A DNA stretch of 64,000 nt from Cephalotus follicularis (GCA_001972305.1 BDDD01002921.1:62001-126000), one strand, 5' to 3'. Counted from the stretch's first letter, positions 45,886 through 59,027 are shown. A program made the numbers and translations. Notes: a model not told the origin generated them from the letters alone.

Positions 45886-47475
45886 TTTTGACATTTATGT
45901 CTCAATCCTAATTTTGATGATAACATATTTGCATCTAATGATTTTACTTTATGTGCAAATTTGAGAAAGATGCAAGTTGAGAAAGATGAATGCTAAACCA
46001 AAACAAATCACAAAGTCCATCAATTGAGTTATGAGAAATAAAACGACATCACCTTGTACAAAACGGATGCGCATAAAGGATGAAAGCGCCAACACTATAA
46101 AATAAACGCCAAAACTTAAATATAAAAAGCATCGACTAAAAGAGCCAACGCCTTAAGTAAAGTGCCAACGCTTAGATACAATGCATCAACACTTATTCTA
46201 CAACTTTAGCACTTTGTACAATTGAAGCAAAGGAAAGGGGCGACGCTTTTGACAATAACTAACAAGTCAGAGAAGTGAAGAAGAGAGACAAATAAGAAAA
46301 GAGAGACAATCCAGAGAAGCTGAACATTTGAACAATACTTGGCTTGAAGAAGTCAGACCATGAATTCAAGTAATGCTGGGCAACTCAAGAAAAAGAAGGC
46401 AAACTTCTAGCAATAATTGGCTGATCAGATTGGAGAACAAATTCAAGAAGAACAGACCAGTTGATTGAAAGAGGAGAATCATATTCAGAGCAGACTTGAT
46501 ATAATCAAAGCTTTAGTAAATCAAGACTTGACTGAATTGCTAATTGAAGTGGTGAAGCAGACTAGAAGACATTAAAACCTCAATCAGAAGAGAAAAGATC
46601 AGAGGATGAAAAATTGCGCTACAAATAGTCGATGCTTACTAAAAACTGACGATGGTTTCATTAAAGCGAAAGTGCTTTAACTAAGCTCCAGTGTAAAATG
46701 CAAACCATCGAGGACTCAAAGGAAGGAAAGTAAATTTAACTCATAACGGTCATATAAGTGTCAACGCTTATAAAGAATCCGTCGACGCTTTCTTTGCTGA
46801 AACGAACATAGTTTTCAACGCCGTTTTTAATGCACAAGTTCCCAATATCTACAATGGCTCTATTTCAACAAACGGATATATTCTTTAGAACAATATATAA
46901 AGAAGACTTGGCTCAAGCAGTAAAAGAGAGAATCATAACAGCAAAAAGAAGAACAACAAGCAATCAAGAGAAATCATCACAGCTCTTCATATCAGTCTTC
47001 TCTATCATTTTGATATTATTTTTATTTGCTTTTTGTGAGCATTCCTCTAAGCTGTATTAAGTCTATATCCAACCTAATAGAGGTTATACAAAACAAAACA
47101 ACCATTATATTCCTTTGATTGTAAAAAGGGGAGTGAACCCTAAGTGATTGAAGTCAATCACAGAAAATTGTAAGGTGCACCGAATAGCCCCTGGTAAAGA
47201 TATTCGGAGATTGTATTTGGGTGGAATACTAGTGGAATCTCAAGAGGTCTTGAGAAAGTGGACGTATGTAAGAGATTGGCTGAACCACTATAAAACGTGT
47301 TCGCAATCCTCTTACCCTTTCTCCTTATTTATTTATTCACTGTTACTTTGTTTATATTATATTAGAATTATTCATCTATTCTAATATTAGGGGCAATAAT
47401 CCGAAAAGTTTAATAAGTTCATTAATACTACAATTCACCCCCCCCCCTGTTGTAGTACATTCAGGACCGTTGGAA
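45886..47475 (+). repeat. SIRE/Maximus-like 3' LTR, right end approximate
   Basis: It follows the purine tract and reads TTTTGACATTTATGTCTCAA where TGTTGACA is expected, so the first G is mutated. It contains degenerate AAAGCG...CGCTTT-type motifs (46060-46810), a TATA box (ATATATAAAG at 46893) and an end region with AATTCACCCCCCC near 47432. The exact end lies between 47436 and about 47475. The 5' part of this element is absent. Confidence 0.75.
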
Positions 47476-48608
47476 TGCCTGCAAATAAAAAAGAGGCTAT
47501 TTTGGATCTAAAATTCTTAATCGTAATCCATTTTAAACCGTTCTAATCGATCATATCACATCTATACTGAAGTTCTCATTAAAGGCACTATAATTTATGC
47601 ATATATAAAGCAATAAAACATTCCAAATATATTTTAGGTAGAGAAATTCTTACCGTTTTTACTTTCAAAGCTTGAACGATCAAAACTATCAGATAAAAGA
47701 GGAGAGACTCAACTATCTAGCTTCTATCAGCTGCCCCTTGTTCCCATGATCATTTAGGCTTCAACTTTACGAAGTTTGGAGGAGTAATGGATAGAGAGAG
47801 GGAGAGAGTCGGGTGGAAGAGAGAGAGAGAAAAAGTGTGTGAGAAAATGAAGAAATAAAAGGGAAAGTCTCCTATTTATAGGTTTTCTCTCTTACACTCA
47901 AAACTCTCACATCTCTCATATGCAACTCACTACCTCCATGACGTCCCTAATGATTGCACATACAACATTTAAATATCTCTAATACATGCATATACGGGTA
48001 TATGCTCAAATACGGGCATTTAATACCCAATTACCGCAAAACAATCATAAAAACACTTATCAATCCATATGGGTATTAAATACCCCAATCATGTCATAAT
48101 CACATGCACAATTATTTCCATAGTATCTATATGCCATGACAATATAATGTAATATATGCTAAAGTAAGTATAGGTGGAATACAAACTAGATTAAAGAACT
48201 CAAAGAAGCTCTTCAACTCAAGGAAGTTACACCGTAGGGGAACTAAGAACTCAAATTCAACACCCAAGCGAATAAACTAGATGGAATACAAACTATAAAT
48301 TAGGAACTGATTACTGATTAAAGAACTCAAAGAAGCTCTTCAACTCAAAGCTTGCTCCGATACAAACTAGAGCGAACGATATACAGCTTCTACTGCTTAG
48401 ATGATATATACCCATGTTTGGGGTGAACCATACTCTCTCGACATCATTAATGAAAAGTGAAGTTACCGAATAGAATGACTTGACTCCGCTCTAACCACGA
48501 TATCTTCTTGGTTTCCTTACCGCCCCCTTGTTTGAGCTAGTCAGGAGTAACAATAATTGTTAGAGTTGGGTGCTGGAACTACTTGCTCGTAGTTCCTACG
48601 GGAAGCAA
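47476..48608 (-). other. LTR-like fragment of unknown family and flank
   Basis: The minus strand has a TATAAATAGG box (47871-47880) followed by a CT-rich leader (47760-47850), which suggests a minus-strand LTR promoter. No partner LTR or coding part is present. At 48176-48340 a short duplicated stretch (GATTAAAGAACTCAAAGAAG) occurs twice. Nothing else is recognised. Confidence 0.4.
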
Positions 48609-48646
48609 TTCTGGAGGATCTCACGACTAGTTTAAAAAAATTCCTG

Positions 48647-49560
48647 GTGCAACCCCATGCTCAGAATCCAATATCTTTTCCTAACTCCTCTACAACTCAG
48701 ATTGCCATTAAGTTGGATGAAAACAAATATGACCTTTGGTCCCAAGTTGTTGAGATGTATATCTCTGGCAAAGAAAAAATGGGATATATTAACGACGACC
48801 TTCCTCCTCCAACTCCAACAAATCCCGGCTTCCGGAAGTGGAAGACTGAAGATTCAACTGTTCGGGGGTGGTTAATTAACTCCTTGGATCCATCGTTGAT
48901 AAGTAATTTCATCCGGTTTCCAATTGACAAGGCAATCTGGGATTCGATTGCAACTACCTTCTTCAACGGTAAAGACACATCACAAGTGTATGACTTGAAA
49001 CGGCGGGTAACCCAAATGAAACAAGATGGAGGGCCTATTGAAAAGTACTACAATGGTCTTCAAGGAATTTGCAGGGAGATAGATTTTTGTCATCCTAATC
49101 CGATGGTCAGTGCAGCGGATATCAAGAAGTACAATTTTACTATCCAGGAAGATTGAGTTTATCTCTTCTTGGATGAACTAGGCGATCGTTTGGATATGTG
49201 TTGTAGATGCAGCCTTTTCCAACAGTTGAACATGCATATGCTGGTGTTCGTAGGGAAGAACTGAGATAGGCTATGATGCTATCAAACCCAGACCCGACTC
49301 ATGCCGCTGCCATGACGTTAAAGGGTTTCCAGACTGATTCTAGGCAGATACCAACACTCTAACTATCGAAGCCAGGAGGCTCTTTTGATGATGGAAGGAG
49401 CATAACAGCTCAAAAAACTATTATCTCTAAGGAATCTAGTTTTACAAAATGTGGTAACCCACAGCATACTATTGAAACGTGTTTCCAGGTACATGGATAT
49501 CCAGAGTGGTGGAAGGAGCTGAAAGCTCGGAAGCAGGCTCGAAGAGGGAAAGCCACTATG
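48647..49560 (+). pseudogene. Copia gag of element H (broken)
   Basis: The frame reads IAIKLDENKYDLWSQVVEM, the standard gag opening of this copia group, and continues to VYDLKRRVTQMKQ and a stop at 49154. Fragments of the later gag follow in other frames. The zinc finger near 49440-49500 reads FTKCGNPQHTIETC and HGYPEWW, with Phe in place of the first Cys. The start at 48647 is nominal: open codons upstream lead into the region shared with the inverted copy. Confidence 0.82.
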
Positions 49561-50603
49561 GTGACTGTCGAATCTGAACTGTCGCTAGTACCTCAAGATG
49601 AGTGTCCCATCGATACTACTATGCCTTGTGATGAAGGTAAAAATGGCTACGTATTTATGAGTTTTAAGCAAGGACAACCTAGTGGTTGGATTATTGATTC
49701 CTGGGCGTCATACCACATGACCTTTGATCCGTCTGACTTCGTCCAGTCCTCCCAACCACAACGGCACAGTGTCACCAATGCAAATGGCGTAGCTTCTTCG
49801 GTGACAGGGGCTGGAGTGGTTGCATTTTCTCCTATTCTTTCTTTAAGTAATACATTATTGGTTCCGTTTCTTTCCAATAAATTGCTCTTAGTGGGTTAAG
49901 CTACTAAGAATCTCAACTATGTCATTCTCATATATCCAACTTTTTGCCTTTTTCAGGATATTCTCGCGAAGGAGATTATTGGGCGTGGTACTAAGAGATG
50001 GGGGTTATATTACTTGGATGATTTCACTACTGGCATCGCAAATCATACTCAACATGTTTTTAATGACAAAGAGCAACTGATATGGTTATGGCATCGTCGC
50101 CTAGGGCATCCATCATTTAGTTACCTGAAGCATCTATTTTCAAAGTTATTTTCCATTGTATCACTCTCAGTTTTTAAATGTGATGCATATTGCCCAAGAG
50201 CCGTCATGTTTGTTTTTCCTTAAGTTTGAATAAAAGCGAAGTTTCATTTTCTCTTATCCACTCTGATGTTTGGGGGCACTCCCCACTTACTACTGGATCT
50301 AGTACTCGATGGGTTATAATTTTTGTTGATGATTGCACTAGGATGAGGTGGTTGTATTTGCTCAAACGGAAAGATGAATTCCTCGACGTATTTCGGGTGT
50401 TTCATACCATGATTCAAACCCAGTTCTTTGCAAAGGTTCGGATTCTCCGAACATATAATGGGGGAGAGTTTGTTAATCAGCGGTTTCAACTCTATTTTCA
50501 AGATCACGGTATCCTCCATGAAACTTCATGCGCCTAAACGCCACAGCAGAAAGGAATCGCCGAACGAAAGAATCGACATATCTTGGAAATTGATCGGGAT
50601 TTC
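49561..50603 (+). pseudogene. Copia protease and integrase of element H (first part, broken)
   Basis: Protease is seen at 49685-49745 (GWIIDSWASYHMT, where DSGAS is expected, so the catalytic loop is changed). The integrase zinc region follows (WHRRLGHPSFSYL; CDAYCP with an inserted residue). The core has HSDVWGHS and, near 50455, RTYNGGEF, where the second catalytic Asp is replaced by Tyr. A stop at 50535 follows SCA. The reading ends at 50603 at the insertion of the solo LTR. Confidence 0.85.
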
Positions 50604-53512
50604 TGTCACAACCCGCTTTCGTTTACAACATTTATATGGTAACAATCAACATATTATTATTCAGCTTAAACAAATATCGGGAAAATTTTAAAACTTTTCC
50701 AACCATCTCAAATCTTGCAGAAGCATTACTACATATAAGCTGAAACATTAACGTATCATGCATCCCATAGTACATGATACTAATTGTTCAATAACAAATT
50801 CCACAATTATTGTCGATTGCCCTCAAACAGAGCGTGATATAAAATACAAAACAAAATGCAATAAACACATCATCCATTAGTACAGTAATCCCAAATACGA
50901 TAAACCATTATCCATTGTCTGTATACAAAATATAAGAGAGGACATCTCAGTCTTCTCTTCAATCCCAAGTGCGCGCAACCATAATATCTGCTGCATCAAT
51001 CTGAAATAGTAGGGGGTTAGCCTTTGTCTTCACTCGGCTAAGTAGAAAAGTTATAAGTGCAATTCGGGATCAAAGATAATGCATGTCATGTAATGTATGC
51101 AATACATAGTATCCGATAATAATACATACATATATGTCTATATACATGTATATCTGCCAATAGAGCAAACATGCCAAATGGCTACAATCCAACAATCCAA
51201 TAATCAGACAAATGCTATGAAGACATCGCCATCTCCTAGCCCAGATTCTGTACTCCTCCCTCCGGTTCTGACTCCCGGACAACACGAAGCAGGCCACAAT
51301 CCAATGTTACCAGCGCACAGCTAAGTAACCAATCCACTGTGGGTAACCCTAGCCAACTCCTGGCACCTAGAGAGAAACCTGCCATTAGCTGGCCATGGCA
51401 ACCTCCACCACGCGACTAACAACAACAATCCAATCACAATCCAATTCAATTCATTTATAAAAATAAATACTTGAAAACATATAAATTTGTCAATATATAT
51501 AACAATCCATTTTCCAAGTAAATTATGCATTATAAAATACTTGTAACAACATATTTGTCCAAAATATGTAACAATCCTTTTAAAACATCATGTTTATTCA
51601 AAATATGCATCAATCCCTTTTTTAAAACTGTATTTCAGTTTGAACATAGCAGTTTCTACAAAATAGTGATTCGCAACAAATCATGAATGCAACTTCCTAA
51701 AAATGATAAGTCATTTTTAAATCAATAACAATCCATTTCAATCAACAATCCATAATCCAAACCCAATATAATGCAAGTTCAATGCAATCAAATGATCAAA
51801 CGTGCCTAGAGTCATTTCTAGAATTGTTTCGGAGTCAACGGGTCCAATTCGGGCCAACCCAACTAAACCAGGGGGATAAGCGTCGATACTTATCCTCTGG
51901 GCGTCGATGCTTATGTCCTCTAAGCGTCGATGTTTCATACCAAGAGTCGGTGCTTACACTAGTTGCAAACGCATCGATGTTCTTCATTGGCATCAACGCT
52001 TCAAGGCCACGATCCTTGAGCGTCGACGGTTATCATAAAGACGTCAACGCTTAAGGTAGGAACCTTAGCGTCGTCGCTTCATGCGTTTGAAATCCCAGGC
52101 GCAGCAAACCATAGGCGTCAACGCTTTCCTATAAGCATCGATGGTTAAGTGATAGAAGGAATATCACTTCAACCAGTCATGATCCAAAGGAGAATCCATC
52201 CCCCAAACTTACATGCAATCCCAGAGACGTTCCGTTCATGTGTAATACGCACAACAGGTTATCAATATATGTAACCAAGTCATCAAACCATCAACCAATC
52301 ATGCAATCCACAAACGAACATTACAGTTTTGCAAATGTTCAAATAAGGCGTCGACGTTTTCTTTAAGCGACGATGTCTATTACCTTAACGCACAAGGGCG
52401 TCGACGCTTCTAATATGAGTGTCGATGTTTAGGCAGTTCAGTACAATCATCTTCATCGTTTAAAACATAGCATGAAGTATAATCCAATTGAACATGCAAT
52501 TGCAGTCCGATTATTCACTTAGAATACACATGCATGATCAGTTCACAAATTACAGTAACCATCTTAACCATCCTACAATCCAAAACTGTCCATATCAACA
52601 TGCAGATCAGGCATAACATCAATGGCAAGAACATTAACTTTAATCTCAATTTTGCGTGTATAAATCCACTACAATCCCCTAGTCTGGTTTCAAGTTAGAA
52701 ACCGAATGTCCACCTCTTTAAGTTCCAAAATCCGGCCACAGTAGCTCCAAGCAAGTTCGTTTCCTTTCCTGGTTTGAGCTCCCAAGCTTGTCCAGGTCCA
52801 ACAATGGAGGTTTTATCCTCACCCTCTATTTTCTCTGGTTCTCTCTTGTCCGATTTTCTCACTATTTTTCCCCTCTTTCTTTTCTTTTCTTTTCTTCTCT
52901 TGGTTCGTTTCAGGAAGAGGGAGGAGTTTTATGCAGGTTTCATTTTTGTCTTTCTCTGCATGCATGAACATGTTTCATTATTCCTTCACCCATGGTTGCA
53001 TGGCGCACCAGGTGGCTTTCTCACCCTCAAGCAACTGCTGCATGCTCACACTTGGCTTGATTACTCTTCCAGTTCAGTCATGGAAGGTCAGGGAATCTCA
53101 GTGCATGTCCAGCACGTCATCCCTTGACATGTGAGGCGCCTAAAACTGGTCCCCTTCCATCACGTTTCATGTCAGTATTGTAACGTGTCTGATATTCGAA
53201 GCGTCAGCGCTTATAGCGTTTGTTCTTTTGGCGTCGACGCTTATCTATTGCGTCGACGTTTAAGCGTTTAAGTTAAACGTGTATTTTGGCTGTCAAGGCG
53301 TTGACGCTTCCATTAAGGCGTCGACGCTTTTGGCCCAATACAGCGCCATTTTGACTTAACATGCACCTTTAACATTTCTATCATTCTTCTCTTCCAAAAA
53401 TCAACATTATAATTGGGAAAACATCATCAATGGTGGGAATTCTGCCATTTTCATTAATTCACAATAAAGTTACATTAAAATATTACATTATGCGAAAATC
53501 CTGGGTGTTACA
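50604..53512 (-). mobile_element. Gypsy solo LTR (family F) in the copia integrase gene
   Basis: Read on the minus strand it starts TGTAACACCCAGG and ends GGGTTGTGACA, 2909 bp, with no internal domain. Right flank is CTTTG; left flank is ATTTC, but the inverted sister copy has CTTTG at the same site, so the left copy has probably mutated. It carries two arrays of AAGCGTCGACGCTT-type motifs (51870-52440 and 53195-53335) and a TTTTC-type microsatellite (52875-52905). Part of it (51276-51586) recurs inverted at 62132-62442. Confidence 0.82.
51870..52440. repeat. Array of GCGTCGACGC-type motifs in LTR F
   Basis: Many degenerate copies such as AAGCGTCGATGTTT and GGGCGTCGACGCTTCT with variable spacing. 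A second block with AAGGCGTCGACGCTTT lies at 53195-53335 of the same LTR. They resemble, but are shorter in the core than, the AAAGACGTCGACGTCTTT arrays of the Tekay LTRs. Confidence 0.75.
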
Positions 53513-54910
53513 CTTTGCTTCTTGGGGGCAACATTCCATCATGGCACTGGGATAGTGCCATTGTCACTGCAGTACACCTCCTAAACCGTATGCCATCAAA
53601 GGTATTGCATTTCAAGACTCCATTACAGGCTCTATCTTAGCATGTCTGCTTACCTTCTGTCTTAATGATTTCACCTCGAGTTTTTGGCTGTGTTGCCTAC
53701 GTTCATCTTCATAAAAATCAACGCAGTAAATTAGATCATTGTGCCGTTCGGTGTGTGTTTTTGGGCTATGGCGCTCAGCAGAAAGGGTACAAGTGCTATC
53801 ATCCTCCTACTCGGCGGACGTATTTCACCACGGATGTGACCCTCTTGGAGACTGAAATATTCTTTTCTTCCTCTGATTTGACTTCCCAGGATGGGGGAGC
53901 AATTGGAAGTTTGAATTGGTGGGAAAGTTGTGGCGTTTCGTCACTTACTCAACTGAATCCTGTACAAGGTGCTGAAGAGATGTTGACCGTTGAGATAACA
54001 AGTGCGGTTTTGGCGTAACAGAAGAAGAAACAATGATGATCCGTGCAATTGAGCCTACGTATAACAGACAGGTAGATCACAAGCATTATGAACCTATATT
54101 TGAGCATGACAGTAATCAAACGCAAGAGGAAAATCTTGAAGAACCCCTCTCTCCTGTTCCCGGCCAAACTCCTGAGGATATGACTGAGGTAATATCTCAT
54201 TTACGTAATAATTCACCCATATATGTCTGATATACACCTCCTTTTAGGCACAATCGTGGAAAACCACCCAATCGGTATTCACCTAATGTGAAAGGAAAAA
54301 AATTCTCAGTATCCGATTGGGAATTATGTATCAACGCAGCACCTATCATCTATGTACAGGACATTTGCTCATAATGTGTCTGCAGTACATACTCCTAATA
54401 GGGTACAAGAGGCCCTAGCAGAGCCAAAATGGACTCAGGCTATGAGGGAAATATGGAGGCAATACAAAAGAATGAGACCTAGAAGTTGGTGATGCTACAC
54501 CATAGGGGAAGTGGACAGTTAGGTGTAAATGTGTATTCTCAATTAAGTACAAGGCTGATGGATCTCTTGAACGATACAAGGTGAGGCTTGTGGCAAAGGG
54601 GTATACGCAGATGTATGGTATAGATTACCAAGAAGCCTTCTCTCTAGTGGCAAAGTTGAACACTATCTGAGTATTGTTATCACTTGCTGCGAACTTAGAT
54701 TGGCCACTACATCAATTTGATGTAAAGAATGCATTCCTTCACGGGGACCTCAAGGAAGAAATCTATATGGATATCCCACCAGGATATACTGTTCCATCAT
54801 AAATGGGTGTGGTGTATAAACTGTAGCGGTCTCTATATGGACTGAAGCATTCTCCCTGCGCATGGTTTGGGAGGTTTAGCCTGCCTATGAAAAGGTATGG
54901 CTACACTCAG
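53513..54910 (+). pseudogene. Copia integrase end and RT start of element H
   Basis: After the solo LTR the copia reading resumes. SPRVFGCVAYVHLHKNQRSK and RCVFLGYGAQQKGYKCYHP (53668-53815) are the conserved end of copia integrase. RT blocks follow with stops and frameshifts: [22 protein letters not shown] (54570-54640), [19 protein letters not shown] (54713-54770), RSLYGLKHSPCAWF (54825-54870). The gene is cut at 54910 by the gag-only element and continues at 61610. Confidence 0.85.
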
Positions 54911-57413
54911 TGCAACGGGCCGTAATGTTTTCTTCCTTGGAAATTAGAGATAAAGAAAGTTTTAAGAATTTAAGAGCTTAAGTTAAAAAGGGGCCAAGGA
55001 CCTAAGAGCAAATATAGAGAGTTTGGGGAATTAAGTGCAAAGCTTCGAAGAGAAGTTTCCTTTTCCCAAGGTATGATGATTATGTAAGAAGAGAAATTTG
55101 GTTTTGGGAGAAGTTAGCTTCAATTGTGCAGATTAGTGTGAGAGAGAAAGCTCTAGTTTCCTTTCTTCTTCTTCTTCCCCCATTCCTTTAGCATGGGAAC
55201 AGTTGCAGTTTGAAGCGTTTGAGCACAGCAAGACGAAGAAGGTAGACGAGGAGTAAGAAGAGAAGTTCTCGCCAGAGGACTGTAGCAGAGAACTGTGAGT
55301 GAGACATCCTTTCTTACACAGATATGTTTATATCAATGTTATTTCTCTTGAGAATCCTTGTTTTCAGTTTTCGCTCAACCAAGTGAGTTTTAGTTGGGAA
55401 TTTCTTTCCCTAACATCTTTATGTAAGCCATTCTTTGTGAGTGGAGAGCTTTCCCGAGCAGAGATGCTCAGTTCTTTTCCCAGATATCAGTCATCCTCGG
55501 ATGAGGTAACGAGTACGTGTTCAACTCCCTCCTCAGCGTACCTATTGTTTATGATGGGTTGATGAGTGAGTCTGCCCCCAGGTTCCTTACCTGGATCTCC
55601 TTTACACTATTGTATATGATGGTGTTTAGGGTGAGTGCAGCCGAGCACAATGTACATAGCTCAAACCTCCTCAGCTTTCCTATTGTCTATGATGGGAAAT
55701 CAGGCGAGACTGTCCCCAGGTTCCTTAGCTGGATCTCCTTTACACGGTTGTCTATGACGGTGTTTAGTGGTGAGCACAACAGAGCTAAGTTATCAGATAG
55801 TAGAGCATAGAGCCTTTCAGTAAGTTTTCTAGATGGGGACCTTGTCCTCGGACTTTTAGTCCTCAGCTCAGTTAAGAAAGAAAAGCCAACAAATTAAGAA
55901 CAACAAGTTTAGAGGAGAACTAAGGTTCTCGGTAGGTAAGCTGCCAAGTTAGGCTTCGGCCAAAATCAGCTCAGCTCAGGCCACTATAAGTTGGCTACTA
56001 TGTATACATGTAGCATCAGGCCACTATAAGCTAGAAACTATATTATGTAAAGAAATCAAGAAAGTAAGTAAGTGAGTTCTGAGATCAGTTCTCGTCCTCC
56101 TCATCATTTTAGCCAAGTTGGACCCTTTTTTAGAGCACTCTTTTTAACAGTTGTAATCTTAAGTTTATTTCAGTTCATGAGCATTCTAGAATCAACTAAG
56201 CAGAGAAAAGAGTAAGTTTTTCAAGTTCTTCGAGCGTTTCCTTATTGTATGCCATGACATATATTTTGTTTACAGTCTCTTCCCCAGTTGGGATAGTTAC
56301 TCATGTTCATGCTAAGCTTTCTTCAGTGCATTCATTTTTAAGAATGCATCAGAGGATGATTTGTTCTCAGTCACTTAGTCATTTTGAGTAATCCCCTCAC
56401 AGATTATTTTGCAGATCAGCCAGTAGAAGGAGATCTTCCAAACCAACAGTAGAAAGCTTAAGCAGAGGTAGTTTTGAGCTCGGCACCTCAGGACGTTAGC
56501 TTGGGTGTCTAGCATGCATTGCATTGGGAATTCTTTTGGGTTCTTCTACCTTCTTTTTTTTGTAGAGTAGTCGAGAGCTTATCTTTTGTATATGATATGT
56601 TAAAGCAAGATTCTATGTTATTCTTTTGATCTATAGATAAAAAGCTTATGTTACATCTTTTGTGAGCCGAGAAGGCAGTGTATGTCCTAGCAGAGGACTA
56701 ACATGTCATGTAATAGCACTTTCAAGGATGATACAGATGTTTCTACTCTGTGGACTAGTTTTACCTTGTTGTTTGATGAATGTTTGGTGTTATGAGTTTT
56801 ATGTTTTCAGCTGTGTCCGAGGAGCTAGACAGTCCTCGGATATCAAGGCCTAGCGTAGCAGAGCATAACAAGGGCTGATGGTGATATGTATGTGGTTTTA
56901 CCCGTGGAGGCAGGGAGTCCTTGGGTGGTATTTATGGCTTATGTTGTTTGAGGTTAGAAGTTGAGTCCTTGGATACAAGGCCAGAGGAGACAAGAGAAGG
57001 AGGTCCGAAGACGCCTTGATGTATTCTATCCCTACAGTGTTTTTAGTTAAGCTACAGAGTGTGTCCTTGGGCATAAGCAGACCTTGGTGTTTAAGTGGCC
57101 ATGTTAAAGCACGTGGGTGCTCTCCTCGGATGTTAAGTGATGTGGCGCATTTTGGAGTGCTTGGACGTGTGCAGTTGGTGACTAAATGAAATGAGGAGTT
57201 TGAGTCCTCGGGTCCTTTTGTCCCCTGCCCTTTTAAACACCGCATCTGTTTCACATTTTGCCCAGGCTTTCTCCTCGGGCTTTTGTGTAACGCGTTCCTG
57301 GAGCGATCTTTGTGGGTTACTCGGGCAGTTTTAGGATGAGAGGGTTGTTGGCTGTGGTGCGCCATCCCCGGCAGGGCACATCTCCTAGAGCAGAGTGGGA
57401 ACGGGTCTTGTCA
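54911..57413 (+). repeat. 5' LTR of element G
   Basis: It starts TGCAACGGGCCGTAATG, where the 3' LTR has TGTAACGCTCCGTAATG, and ends TCTTGTCA. It contains a 137-bp-period direct repeat (CTCCTCAGC...CCTATTGT at 55530 and 55667) and a short repeat of CAGGCCACTATAAG (55977-56045). It lacks about 80 bp that the 3' LTR has near 61165-61250. Confidence 0.9.
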
Positions 57414-57429
57414 GCTCGGTATCAGAGAG
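57414..57429 (+). other. Primer binding site of element G
   Basis: GCTCGGTATCAGAGAGA follows the LTR end and matches the core TGGTATCAGAG of initiator-Met tRNA primer sites with small changes. Confidence 0.65.
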
Positions 57430-57552
57430 ATAGGTTTGAGTTTTCTTTGTGCTCTCTTTAAGTTAGTTAGTAGGGTATCATGTTGGGTTGCATTTCATGC
57501 ATTGCATATAGATTGCGATGATATCGTGATACGTTAGCATGTTGTCGTAGAA

Positions 57553-58885
57553 GAAGATACCACCTCAAACTCATGGTGCAGGTCGTGGCAGAGGCAGAGG
57601 AAGAGGAAGAGCGATTCCCAGATAGACAGTGGAGCAAGAAGTACCATTGTGGAACAAGGAGAGCAAGCGCAGCAGGTACCAGGGGAGCATATTCCAGCAG
57701 CGCAATCGGCCTCGCGTATGCCTCCTCCAGTACCCGCTAGTGGACCTACGGAGATGATGCAAGTAGCAACATTGTGGGCTCAGACTATAGGTTTGATTAG
57801 ACCTCAACCCCTACCCTTGGAACGTATTCATCGCTTAGGTGCAACTTCGTTTGAGGGAACAGAAGACGCAACAGATGTAGAGGTATGGTTGAGCCACCTA
57901 GAAGAGATCTTCGAACGGCTAGAGATAGCAGAGGACACAAGAGTAAGAAATGCGTCTTTCTTTTTGACAAGAGGTGCACATAGATGGTGGGAAACTTGGT
58001 AGCCTGGCATGAGAGTCTGGCAGAGATCACGTGGGAGAAGTTTAAGAAGGAGTTTCAACAGTACTTCTTTCCACCCACCTATGTTCAGGAGAAGAGAAGA
58101 GAGTTTCTTCAACTACGTCAATGTAATGGATCCGTGTCCCAGTATGAGTACCGGTTCATGGAGTTGTCACATTTTGCTCCGGCTTTAGTAGCAGATCAAG
58201 AAGAGAGATGTCAGAAGTTTTTGGAAGGGTTAGGACTCGAGATCAGGCATATGGTGTCAGTCACCCAATGGTCTGTTTTTGGTGACTTGGTAGAATCTGC
58301 CAAGAGAGTAGAGTTGAGCTTGGTAGACCAGAGAGCACGTCAAGAGCAAGATCGGAAGAGATCTGCGTATCAGTCCGAGCAGGTGGAGAATCCCTCCAAG
58401 GGTTAGAAGCATTAGGGACCTCAGTCTTCGGGAAACGTCAGAGGTGGAGCATCTCAGCAGACACAGACTGCTCCAGTTACCATCAATGTACAAGGATGTT
58501 CTTATCAGAGCAACAAAGCATCTTAGTGTGAAGTTTGTGGTAAGCTCCACTCAGGAGAATGCAAGAAGGGAAGCTCAGGATGCTACAGGTGTGGCGAGGT
58601 CGGACATATAAAGAGAGATTGTCCTTGGCAATCTCTTAGTGAATTAATGACGCCAGTGGGAGCGCCAATAGAGAGGTAGACTACCAGCAGTGGAGTAACC
58701 CGACCAAGTCAGCAGTCGACAGCGTCGAGAACGAACTTCTCAGCACCTCAGAATAGTACCGCCAGAGCTAGTGATGGCAGACCACCAGGCAGACCAGGGT
58801 CTACAGCGAGAGTTTACTCTATTCTTAGAGGAGAGGACATGACAGCTCCAGAGATAGTACCATGTGAGATCTTACATTCGTGAGT
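57553..58885 (+). pseudogene. gag of element G
   Basis: The first frame (57560-58002) reads RIHRLGATSFEGTEDATD and EDTRVRNASFFLTRGAHRWWETW, then a stop; a frameshift near 57990 joins WEKFKKEFQQYFFPPTY and EYRFMELSHFAPALV (to 58406). A stop at 58404 is followed in frame by zinc knuckles CEVCGKLHSGEC (58530-58565) and CYRCGEVGHIKRDCP (58580-58625). The last readable part, TARVYSILRGEDMTAPEI, is the usual run-up to protease, and then a stop; no protease follows. It is a Tekay-like Gag with at least three breaks. Confidence 0.85.
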
Positions 58886-59027
58886 TTTTCTTTTAGTTTG
58901 TGAGTAAGTTAAGTTATAGCATAAGTTATAAGTTCAGTAGTTTTCCAGAGAATCCAGAGATAGAATAGTTCCCTTGGAAGTCTGATATGTGGAATTTTGA
59001 GGACAAAATTTCTTAAGGTGGGGAGAA
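58886..59027 (+). other. 3' untranslated segment and purine tract of element G
   Basis: About 140 bp with no coding sign, ending in TTCTTAAGGTGGGGAGAA directly before the 3' LTR start. This is the usual end of gypsy elements: GGAATTTTGAGGACAAAATT precedes the purine tract, as in complete Tekay relatives. Confidence 0.8.

Noticed and set aside
56662..56853. 63-codon frame with membrane-like segment in element G LTR
   Set aside because: Located in an LTR, not preserved as an open frame in the partner LTR, and no family match.
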